DNA from: an uncultured Muribaculaceae bacterium | GTDB lineage: Bacteria > Bacteroidota > Bacteroidia > Bacteroidales > Muribaculaceae | Assembly (NCBI GenBank): GCA_910584735.1 | Contig: CAJUBM010000108.1 | Span: 1 to 10,018 of the forward strand | Reading direction: 5' to 3' | Length of the DNA stretch: 10,018 nt | Shown here: positions 1 to 5,950 of the stretch, in pieces | Position numbering within the stretch: position 1 is the first letter of the stretch | How the letters are laid out: each line of letters starts with the position of its first letter | Notes under the pieces: generated by a model | What the model was told of the DNA's origin: nothing | The model's input: the letters and a program-made list of their open reading frames with translations, nothing else | The model's database searches: none | Position numbers and translations under genes: made by a program

Positions 1-29
1 GTGTGTCAAAAAAATGAATTTTGACACAC
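1..29. repeat. Perfect palindrome upstream of the FadL-family promoter
   Basis: Positions 1-11 (GTGTGTCAAAA) are the exact reverse complement of 19-29 (TTTTGACACAC), with a 7-base spacer. The A and T runs face the loop and no T run follows the second arm, so it does not look like an intrinsic terminator. Its centre (base 15) lies about 60 bp before the predicted transcription start, where an activator would normally bind. A dimeric regulator site is therefore my inference. The structure begins at the first base of the window, so the left arm could be longer. Confidence 0.6.
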
Positions 30-36
30 CGCCCTG

Positions 37-68
37 TTTTGCTATTTGGGAAATAATTGGTAATTTTG
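37..68 (+). promoter_or_regulatory. Bacteroidetes-type promoter of the FadL-family gene
   Basis: A TTTTG -33 element at 37-41 is followed by a 19-bp spacer and TAATTTTG at 61-68, an exact match to the Bacteroidetes -7 consensus TAnnTTTG. Transcription should start near 74-76, giving a leader of about 50 nt before the ATG at 127. The match and spacing are read directly from the sequence. Activity is inferred. Confidence 0.75.
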
Positions 69-77
69 GCGAAAATT
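62..77. repeat. Small inverted repeat over the -7 box and start site
   Basis: AATTTT at 62-67 and AAAATT at 72-77 are perfect inverted arms around GGCG. The repeat covers the -7 element and reaches the predicted transcription start, which is where a repressor operator would sit. Short AT-rich palindromes arise by chance, so this is a weak candidate operator. Confidence 0.35.
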
Positions 78-126
78 TAAGGCGGGACAGTAATACGGCT
101 GCCTTTTTTATACGATTTCTAAGGTT

Positions 127-1635
127 ATGAAAAAATTACTTTGCACTGCCGTGACGGCAGCAGCAGTCCTTACGGCCTGGGCCGAGGGATATCAGATTAA
201 CACATTCAGTGCCAAACAGACCGGTATGGGACATGTCGGAGTTGCTATGAAACTTGGTGCCGAAAGCCAGATATTCAATCCGGCCGGGGTCTCTTTCTCG
301 GAAAAGACATTGGAAATCTCGGCAGCTGTAGCGGCTGTAAAATCGTCCGGCACGGCAACGTTGCCCGATGGCTCTGAATATGAGACCTCGAGTAAGGTTG
401 GTACTCCTTTGAATGTGTCGGCATCTTTCCGTATCTATGACAACCTTTATGCCGGGGTAGCTTTCTATACACCCTACGGGTCAACTATAAACTGGGGGCG
501 GTCATGGCCCGGGGCGGTGCTTAACCAGTCGGTTGATCTGAAAGTTTACACCGTGCAGCCTACTTTCTCCTGGCGCATACTTCCGAATCTCTCCGTAGGT
601 GCCGGTATGATGATTTCATGGGGTAATGTGAACCTAAACAAGGGACTGGTCTCTGCTGCATCGATGGATAAGACAATGGAACTCCAGTACCAGGCCGCGC
701 TTTTGCAGTATAACATAGCCAAACTCCAGGCCGCTGTAACCGGGCAACCTTTCCAAGGTACAGAGCCGCAGCCCCCGGTTGTGAAATATGGGAATATGCC
801 CCCGGCATCGGTAAATCTTACGGGAGATTCTGAACTTGCCCTGGGCGTGAATGTCGGAGCTATGTGGGATATCACGCCGCAGGTCACGGTGGGCGCCTCA
901 TTCCGTTCAAAGATGAACATGCATGTAAAGGCGGGAGACGCCTCGGTAAGCTATGCCGATGACCAGGCTCGTACGATTCTTGGTGAAACTCTTGATAACC
1001 TTAATTATACGAATTTCGATGCCTCAATGCCGGCTCCGTATGTCTTTACTTTCGGAGTAAGCTATAAGCCTGTTGACAGGCTGTTGCTGGCATTTGACGC
1101 GCAGCTTAATGGATGGGGTACCTATAAGTATCTTGACTTTACTTTCGACCAGCTTCCCGACTTCGACCAGCATATAAAGAAAGATTACAAGAACGCGTGG
1201 ACTTTCCATCTGGGAGGTCAGTATGCTATGACTGACCGTCTTGACCTCCGGGCCGGCCTTATGCTTGACCTTACCCCATGCAACAAGGATTATTACAACC
1301 CCGAGACCCCTGGCATGACACGAGTGGAGCCTTCGTTAGGCCTGTCGTTCCGCCCGTTGAAAAATCTGTCAATAGACTTTGCATTCATGTATGTGCAGGG
1401 AATGGGAACCGAAAAGGGCACAGGACAATATGATGATTTCCTTGCTGACAAGTTTAATGCCGGTCTGGCACAGTATAATGCCGGGGTAGCCGCGTTCAAC
1501 GGTGTGCTTTCATCGCTCGGTATGCCTGCCTATCAAGGGGCCTCGTTCAGCGAACTACCATCAACCGGCGAATTCACCGCCAAATACAAGGTACACGCCC
1601 TCATCCCTGCGGTCGGCCTCTCCTACTCATTCTGA
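127..1635 (+). CDS. OmpP1/FadL-family outer-membrane transporter
   Basis: This is a 502-aa beta-barrel protein of the FadL/TodX/OmpP1 family, which carries long-chain fatty acids or other hydrophobic compounds across the outer membrane. Residues 1-19 are a signal peptide ending AWA before EGYQIN. The family's N-terminal signature follows: SAKQTGMGHVGVAM (28-41), then an NPAG motif (51-54) that matches the FadL hatch region. Alternating short beta strands continue to a C-terminal aromatic residue (GLSYSF), as expected for barrel insertion by BAM. Two helical, Gln/Ala-rich stretches (about 180-212 and 437-472) interrupt the strands and are probably extracellular loops. The length is normal for the Bacteroidetes form. 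The ATG at 127 is chosen because the signal peptide starts there. The gene seems to be transcribed alone from its own promoter and ends 25 bp from a convergent gene remnant. The substrate cannot be told from sequence. Confidence 0.88.
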   Translation: MKKLLCTAVTAAAVLTAWAEGYQINTFSAKQTGMGHVGVAMKLGAESQIFNPAGVSFSEKTLEISAAVAAVKSSGTATLPDGSEYETSSKVGTPLNVSASFRIYDNLYAGVAFYTPYGSTINWGRSWPGAVLNQSVDLKVYTVQPTFSWRILPNLSVGAGMMISWGNVNLNKGLVSAASMDKTMELQYQAALLQYNIAKLQAAVTGQPFQGTEPQPPVVKYGNMPPASVNLTGDSELALGVNVGAMWDITPQVTVGASFRSKMNMHVKAGDASVSYADDQARTILGETLDNLNYTNFDASMPAPYVFTFGVSYKPVDRLLLAFDAQLNGWGTYKYLDFTFDQLPDFDQHIKKDYKNAWTFHLGGQYAMTDRLDLRAGLMLDLTPCNKDYYNPETPGMTRVEPSLGLSFRPLKNLSIDFAFMYVQGMGTEKGTGQYDDFLADKFNAGLAQYNAGVAAFNGVLSSLGMPAYQGASFSELPSTGEFTAKYKVHALIPAVGLSYSF

Positions 1636-1660
1636 GAAGCCATCATTTAATGTGTAAGGG

Positions 1661-2110
1661 TTAGTTGTTCTTATTGATTAGGTTAACAACGACTTTGACC
1701 ATTGTGTCTTTTTCCTCTGTGCGGCTTTCGGCAATCATAAGGGTCAGGGCGACAAGTGTATTGTCGGCTATGCGTTTGGTGCCATCTTCATTTACCAATT
1801 GGCTCAATTCATCATATTTCTGTGCCGCAACCTTCTCATTTATGGCATAGCCGTTGAGAAGATATTGTTTCAACACCTTGTTAGCCCAAATGCGGAATTG
1901 GGTGCCTCGCTTAGATTTGACACGATAACCGACAGAGATAATCACATCAAGGCTATAAACCTTTGTTGGTTTGAACTTCGAGATAGTATTATGCAAAATT
2001 TGCATATTACTATCTTTTTCAAGTTCTTCCTCCTTGAATACATTAGATATATGACGGGCTATTACTGATTGGTCTTTGTCGAAAAGCTTGGCCATTGTTT
2101 CTTTGGTTAC
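1661..2110 (-). pseudogene. RhuM-family gene remnant, N-terminus missing
   Basis: On the minus strand, from about 2110 down to a TAA at 1661-1663, the frame encodes the core of a RhuM-family protein (first named as a Salmonella virulence protein, common on mobile islands; biochemical role unclear). Seen here are a TKETMAKLFDKDQS helix, RHISNVFKEEEL, and the family hallmark YSLDVIISVGYRVKSKRGTQ followed by FRIWANKVLKQYLLNGYAINE. The tail ends VNLINKNN. The usual first 20-30 residues (charged strand plus a 'V-W-L-T' lead-in) are absent: upstream the frame runs into the antisense of the phosphatase gene. An ATG at 2095 could still give a 144-aa protein, 11 bp after the phosphatase stop. Base composition is visibly AT-richer than its neighbours (my counts of four 60-base lines give about 27-43% GC, against about 55% for a sampled phosphatase line), which fits horizontal acquisition. 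It could be a decayed gene or an expressed short variant; I favour decay. Confidence 0.75.
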
Positions 2111-3375
2111 GGCTGGAGGTGGAGGGGAAGGCAGCGGTTGAGATATTCGCGGGCCGTTGACCACGGAAGGTATATGGTATCGGAATTCGGCAGCAGGGGG
2201 ATTGGATGTTCGTTTAGGTCGAAACGGACGTAGAAATTCCCTTTGGTGGAGCGTAGTAGCACCATCTGTAGGTTGGCGGCCATAGGCACGATGTCGAAGT
2301 CGCGCCAGTGGAGGGCCGTGGTGTCGAAATAGTTGGTCATGTAGTAGCATCCACGCAGACGCATAAGCGACAGAAGAGGCATCATGGTTTCGGCATGTCC
2401 GAAGCGGAGCATCACTGTCTGGGGGCTTTGGCCGAGTACGGCGGCATTGGTGGTGGTAATGAGGTTTACCAGCAGTGCGGATGCGATGTCGGCGGGAAGG
2501 GTTGACAGGGTGTTGGCGCTGTAGCGCAGATATGAACGCAGGTTGGCCAGCGACCACAGGGCATTCACCTCGCTGTCTGTCAGATATTTTGAAAATTCCG
2601 AGCGCATGCCCATTGCGGGGAGGCACGACAGGAAGTTGTAAAGCGTCATTGACAGTTCGCGGGCTTCCTCGGATGTTTTCACGAGGTCGCCTACAATCTT
2701 ACGCGCCGGGGCTGTAGGCACGGTGGTCTCGAAGAGCATGTGGTAAGGTTCCTCCCACTGCCTGGAGTCGCGCCATTCCTTATACTCGGTGTCGAGGTCG
2801 AACGGTCTCATAAGTTGTGAGTTCTGACGCCCTGAGGAGGTGATGATTTCCACGTTGTTGTTCAGCCGGTCAAGCTGGTGGGTGAACTCATACATAGACA
2901 TAACGCACCGTGGGGCATATGAACTTATGGCCGACACATTGCCGTCGCGGAAGAGATTTGGGTAGGCGCGGAACATACGCGAGGCTATGCCGCGCTGTTC
3001 GGCCATGCCCAGCGAGTCGAGGGCTCCCCAGCGGTTGCGGGCCTTCTCGTCGACATATTCGGCGAGTTTCATAAGTTCGCGCCCTGCCGGAGTTATGGTT
3101 TTGGCCGAATCAGCCCTGTGGAGCGCCTTTAGCAGGTTGCGTGTGTTTGCCGGGGAAGACGGGAAGCGGGCTCCATGGCGTCCTACATGGTTTATGAACA
3201 CCGCCGTAAGTGAGTCGGGGAGAGCCTGTAGGCTTTCCGGTGACGGATAGGGGATGTGTGTGCCGGCACACTGTTCCGGGGTATAATGGGTAGCGGTAGG
3301 ATCCTGTGCGAAGCCACTGAACGTAACCAGGGCGATTATTATGGAAAAAATCGGGAGGATTCGGTTCATATTCAT
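2107..3375 (-). CDS. Secreted histidine phosphatase, MINPP/phytase-like
   Basis: This is a histidine-acid-phosphatase (branch 2) protein of about 422 aa. From the ATG at 3375 it begins with a signal peptide (MNMNRILPIFSIIIALVTFSGFA) and should act in the periplasm, at the surface or in vesicles. The catalytic RHGARFP motif lies at residues 66-72, with the nucleophile His in it. A C-terminal RFGHAE at about 324-329 carries HAE in place of the HD of classical phytases. HAE is the mark of multiple inositol polyphosphate phosphatases, including the Bacteroides enzymes that strip phosphate from phytate. An in-frame ATG at 3411 is rejected because it lies upstream of the promoter's -7 box; the ATG at 3369 is equally possible. 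The stop codon lies inside sequence belonging to the RhuM remnant, so the last few residues (LPLHLQP) may not be the ancestral C-terminus. All visible catalytic motifs are intact. Confidence 0.82.
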   Translation of the reverse strand: MNMNRILPIFSIIIALVTFSGFAQDPTATHYTPEQCAGTHIPYPSPESLQALPDSLTAVFINHVGRHGARFPSSPANTRNLLKALHRADSAKTITPAGRELMKLAEYVDEKARNRWGALDSLGMAEQRGIASRMFRAYPNLFRDGNVSAISSYAPRCVMSMYEFTHQLDRLNNNVEIITSSGRQNSQLMRPFDLDTEYKEWRDSRQWEEPYHMLFETTVPTAPARKIVGDLVKTSEEARELSMTLYNFLSCLPAMGMRSEFSKYLTDSEVNALWSLANLRSYLRYSANTLSTLPADIASALLVNLITTTNAAVLGQSPQTVMLRFGHAETMMPLLSLMRLRGCYYMTNYFDTTALHWRDFDIVPMAANLQMVLLRSTKGNFYVRFDLNEHPIPLLPNSDTIYLPWSTAREYLNRCLPLHLQP

Positions 3376-3386
3376 TCGGGAATTGT

Positions 3387-3394
3387 TATATTTG
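3387..3394 (+). promoter_or_regulatory. -7 box for the TPR-tilS operon
   Basis: TATATTTG at 3387-3394 matches TAnnTTTG exactly on the plus strand and would start transcription near 3401, about 15 nt before the ATG at 3416. No good TTTG -33 element is seen at the expected distance (only a TTCGG-like stretch), so the promoter may be weak or need help. Confidence 0.5.
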
Positions 3395-3400
3395 TGACAC

Positions 3401-3432
3401 CAAAAGTACAAAAATATGGATATACTTCAAAA
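3401..3432 (-). promoter_or_regulatory. Promoter of the MINPP-like phosphatase
   Basis: Read on the minus strand, TTTTG (3432-3428), a 19-bp spacer and TACTTTTG (3408-3401) form a consensus-quality Bacteroidetes promoter. The predicted start near 3394 leaves about 20 nt before the ATG at 3375, which supports that start. The -33 element lies inside the first codons of the divergent gene at 3416. Confidence 0.7.
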
Positions 3433-3721
3433 TATTAAACAAATAGTGGAGGGTAATTCCCCACAAGCCGCTCTGGAAAAATTGCAGCCCCTGATTGATT
3501 CCCTGAAGATGGCTGAGAACCGCGATTCCAATGCCGAGGCTCCTTTGGCTGCGGCTTTGGCCGAGAAGGGTAAGTTGTTGTGGAAACTCGGTGACAGAGC
3601 CGGGGCTATATCGGCCTATGAGGCTTCCGCCCAGGAAGATCCCGACGGGCCCGGAGCGCTGCTGTTGGAACATTCACGGCAGATAATGGATTTCTTTGAC
3701 CCCAACCAACTTAATCCGTGA
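3416..3721 (+). CDS. Small TPR-like protein upstream of tilS
   Basis: This is a soluble, acidic, Ala/Leu-rich protein of 101 aa with no signal peptide or membrane segment. Residues about 46-78 fit one tetratricopeptide repeat: small residue, Gly (52), LLWKLGD (54-60), AISAY (64-68), A (70), and a closing Pro (77). The N-terminal part (1-32) looks like another helical pair. A single TPR usually serves protein contacts, but partner and function are unknown. Its stop overlaps the tilS start by one GTGA tetranucleotide (3718-3721), so the two are almost certainly co-transcribed and translationally coupled. That suggests at most a shared expression programme with tRNA modification, not a proven link. 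The ATG at 3416 follows a short leader from the -7 box at 3387. No Shine-Dalgarno sequence is visible. Confidence 0.75.
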   Translation: MDILQNIKQIVEGNSPQAALEKLQPLIDSLKMAENRDSNAEAPLAAALAEKGKLLWKLGDRAGAISAYEASAQEDPDGPGALLLEHSRQIMDFFDPNQLNP

Positions 3722-5088
3722 GCCGGGAGGGGCGGTCTTTCAAAGAAAAGGTGCTGCGGGCACTCCCGGAGGATGTAAAATATCCTCCGATGCGTATCGG
3801 TGTGGCGTTAAGCGGCGGGGCGGACTCTGTTGCCCTGCTGGCCGTGTTGGTGGAGCTTGGATTTGAGTGTGAGGCGCTCCACTGCAATTTCCAGCTTCGC
3901 GGGCAGGAGAGCGAGCGCGACGAGGCGTTTGTGCGCAGTCTGTGCGCGGCTTTGCGATGTACTCTCCGCACGGTACGTTTCGATGTGGAGGCCCGTATGT
4001 CGGAGCGTGGAGAGTCGGTGGAGATGGCCTGCCGTTCCTTGCGTTACGAATGGTTTGAAGAGATGGCTTCTCTCCACGGGCTGTGTTATGTGGCTGTGGC
4101 CCACCACATGGAGGATAACGTGGAGACATTCTTCCTTAATCTGCTTCGAGGAAGCGGGCTTGACGGCGTTGCCGGGATGCGTTTTCGGCGCGGGCTGTAC
4201 ATACGTCCCCTGTTGGGGTGTACGCGCCCCGAGATTGAGGCCTACCTTGAAAGGCGTGGTCTCGGGTTTGTGACAGATTCCACGAATATGTCGGATGATT
4301 TCCGGCGAAACCGTCTGCGCAATCGCGTGATTCCTGTACTGGAGGAGCATTTCGCTGGTGCCGCCGGGGCTATAGCGCGTTCCCAGGGATATCTGCTTGA
4401 TGACCTGATGTTGCTGGAGAGTCTGGTTGACCGGGAGATTGGGAATTATATGCGGTCTGATGGCGGAGTGGCCGTGGCAGAGATGCTGGCAGACTTCGGG
4501 GCATGCGCACCACATATGCTTTTCAGGATGATGAGAAAGAGGCATGTCGGCTTCTCCGCATCGTTGGCAGCGGAGGTGGCGCGTAGCTGCAAGGAGGGAT
4601 GTTCCGGCAAATTCTTTAATGCGGGAGGACAGAGTTTTTTACTTGACCGTGGATTCTTGCTGCCGGTGGAGGAGACGGATGAGATGGTGGAGGTTCATAT
4701 CCGGCTTGCTACACCTGATACATTCGCCGGCATTATGTCGGTTGAATTATTGCCGCGTGACAAATTCTCACCTTCCCGGAATCCCTATGAGGCATGGTTT
4801 GACGCCGATGCCGTGGCACAACACGACCTGGTTATAAGACCGCCGCGCCGAGGTGACCGCCTTTCTCCTTTCGGGATGAAAGGGAGCCGTCTGCTGAGCG
4901 ATATATTCCGTGATGCCAAACTTTCCGCCTCCGATAAAAAGTTGGTGAGGGTTCTGGCGCTGCCGCGTGGAGAAGATGGGGCGGAGGATACGATTCTATG
5001 GATTCCGGGGCTTCGGGCATCCCGCCATTTCCCGGTTACAGACCACACGCGCTCGGTATTGAGGCTCACATGGCTCCAAAAGAATTGA
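3718..5088 (+). CDS. tilS: tRNA(Ile)-lysidine synthase
   Basis: TilS uses ATP and lysine to convert C34 of the CAU-anticodon tRNA-Ile to lysidine, so that it reads AUA and is charged with isoleucine. It is normally essential and cytosolic. The 456-aa product shows the PP-loop SGGADS (32-37) for ATP binding, the HCNFQLRG stretch (55-62), AHHMEDNVETFFLNLLRGSG (128-147), RPLLGCTR (163-170) and the DSTN..DDFRRNRLRN segment (187-202), all typical of the catalytic domain. After a linker comes the C-terminal TilS domain with RPPRRGDRLSPFGMKGSRLL (374-393) and SDIFRDAKLS (394-403), which contacts the tRNA acceptor end. The length is normal for Bacteroidetes. Translation starts at GTG (3718), overlapping the preceding stop, so coupling probably replaces a ribosome binding site. 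It ends 9 bp from the convergent gene at 5098, with no terminator visible between them. Confidence 0.95.
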   Translation: MSREGRSFKEKVLRALPEDVKYPPMRIGVALSGGADSVALLAVLVELGFECEALHCNFQLRGQESERDEAFVRSLCAALRCTLRTVRFDVEARMSERGESVEMACRSLRYEWFEEMASLHGLCYVAVAHHMEDNVETFFLNLLRGSGLDGVAGMRFRRGLYIRPLLGCTRPEIEAYLERRGLGFVTDSTNMSDDFRRNRLRNRVIPVLEEHFAGAAGAIARSQGYLLDDLMLLESLVDREIGNYMRSDGGVAVAEMLADFGACAPHMLFRMMRKRHVGFSASLAAEVARSCKEGCSGKFFNAGGQSFLLDRGFLLPVEETDEMVEVHIRLATPDTFAGIMSVELLPRDKFSPSRNPYEAWFDADAVAQHDLVIRPPRRGDRLSPFGMKGSRLLSDIFRDAKLSASDKKLVRVLALPRGEDGAEDTILWIPGLRASRHFPVTDHTRSVLRLTWLQKN

Positions 5089-5097
5089 ACTGCGGCC

Positions 5098-5727
5098 TTA
5101 TGGTTCGGTAAGGAAATCCGCTTCCTCGATAATCTGCCGGGCCAGGCGCCGGGTCACAATAGAGAGATGGCCAAGCTCCTTTTCTGCGGCCTGTCTTATC
5201 TTCGGCATATCCCCTTTGCCGGCTGACAGTAGGTTCATCATCAGGCGCAGGGAGGCATAGCGCTGCATGTCGGAGGTTGCGGCGGCATATGTGGAGGCTG
5301 CAATCGGCATCGCGTCGGTATGTAGGCGCAGCAGACGGTGGCAGAGAATGTCGGCCTCTTCCGTCGTGGCGCAGTCGGCCAACATTTCGGCGGCCACCTC
5401 GGCAGAGATTTCTTCAGCGTTCATAAGCATGGGCGCTATCAGACGGCTTTCGCGCGTGGTGCGGTTCTCCCAAAGATGATGTGCGAGTTCGCGGCGCTCT
5501 TCCGAGGTTGGCAGATGCGGGTTGTCGGGGAGTGTGCCTGCCAATGCCGCTTCTGCGATTTCCTTGATCTGCGGCAGGTTAAGCCCGAAATTTATTTTGT
5601 GTACTATTCCTCCGGCGGCCATCTGTGCGGCCAGGTCGCCGTTACGCATGGCAAAGAACCGTCTTTTTACGGCCTGCATCAGTGAAAACGCCGTTGTCCT
5701 GACGGGCGGTGGTGTGGTAGTCCTCAT
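5098..5727 (-). CDS. AlkD-like helical-repeat protein, putative DNA alkylation repair
   Basis: This 209-aa, all-alpha, soluble protein resembles Bacteroidetes AlkD-like HEAT-repeat proteins, which are often annotated as DNA alkylation repair enzymes. The recognisable parts are FFAMRNGDLAAQM (24-36), KINFGLNLPQIKEIA (44-58), LAHHLWENRTTRESRLIAPM (81-100) and TTEEADILCHRLL (121-133). The last occupies the place where AlkD glycosylases have a Trp and a catalytic Asp around 'WDxxD'. An Asp (126) is present but the Trp is not, and the only Trp in the protein is W86. Glycosylase activity is therefore doubtful; a binding or scaffold role is possible. An AGGAGG at 5736-5731, unusual for this phylum, sits only three bases before the ATG at 5727 and supports that start. 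M17 (5679) is the alternative, since the first 16 residues are low-complexity and Thr/Pro-rich. The gene is monocistronic. Confidence 0.65.
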   Translation of the reverse strand: MRTTTPPPVRTTAFSLMQAVKRRFFAMRNGDLAAQMAAGGIVHKINFGLNLPQIKEIAEAALAGTLPDNPHLPTSEERRELAHHLWENRTTRESRLIAPMLMNAEEISAEVAAEMLADCATTEEADILCHRLLRLHTDAMPIAASTYAAATSDMQRYASLRLMMNLLSAGKGDMPKIRQAAEKELGHLSIVTRRLARQIIEEADFLTEP

Positions 5728-5730
5728 GTC

Positions 5731-5736
5731 CCTCCT
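5731..5736 (-). promoter_or_regulatory. Canonical Shine-Dalgarno for the AlkD-like gene
   Basis: AGGAGG on the minus strand ends three bases before the ATG at 5727. Other genes here lack such a site, as is usual in Bacteroidetes. The spacing is shorter than ideal, so its use is uncertain, but it favours the upstream start over the internal Met at 5679. Confidence 0.45.
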
Positions 5737-5776
5737 GATATCGTTTAAATAAATTGATGTGGATTATTGTCAGTCA

Positions 5777-5784
5777 CAAAATTA
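5777..5784 (-). promoter_or_regulatory. -7 box for the AlkD-like gene
   Basis: TAATTTTG on the minus strand (5784-5777) matches TAnnTTTG. It would give a leader of roughly 40 nt. An overlapping match, TATTTTTG, lies at 5792-5785. Neither has a clear -33 TTTG at 19-20 bp. Confidence 0.45.
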
Positions 5785-5839
5785 CAAAAATATAGGATTC
5801 GGCGCGGCTTATAGGGGTGGTTTTATCATCAAAAATGCT

Positions 5840-5847
5840 TAACTTTG
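5840..5847 (+). promoter_or_regulatory. -7 box for the penicillin-binding protein gene
   Basis: TAACTTTG at 5840-5847 matches TAnnTTTG. The predicted start near 5853 leaves a leader of about 97 nt. The -33 region is poor. The 223-bp gap 5728-5950 between the divergent genes is otherwise non-coding. The leader holds a direct repeat TTCGGCGGC (5863-5871 and 5878-5886), a 5-bp hairpin CGGCA/TGCCG (5883-5900) and a palindrome AATTCC-G-GGAATT (5924-5936) just before the start codon. Confidence 0.5.
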
Positions 5848-5950
5848 CGATTTGAACGGCTTTTCGGCGGCTTTGCCTTCGGCGGCAATGATATATGCCG
5901 GATATGCCTTGACTTAAATTCTAAATTCCGGGAATTCTGCTTGAAAGAGC

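Noticed and set aside
1636..1660. Possible bidirectional terminator between the FadL gene and the RhuM remnant
   Set aside because: The 25-bp gap has no stem with an adjacent T run on either strand.
1661..2626. A continuous 321-aa minus-strand reading frame covering the RhuM region
   Set aside because: The first roughly 175 codons are an out-of-frame shadow of the phosphatase gene (Arg/Pro/His-rich, no family resemblance). Only the part below about 2110 is real RhuM sequence.
2107..3411. Phosphatase start at the upstream ATG (3411)
   Set aside because: That ATG lies upstream of the predicted -7 box and would put twelve non-hydrophobic residues before the signal peptide. Starts at 3375 or 3369 fit the promoter and the signal peptide.
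3808..4545. A 245-aa minus-strand frame inside tilS
   Set aside because: It is a shadow of a well-conserved tilS, with composition typical of antisense reading and no start-site signals.
5089..5097. Terminator between convergent tilS and the AlkD-like gene
   Set aside because: Only nine bases separate the stops and no hairpin with a T run is visible. The transcripts probably overlap.
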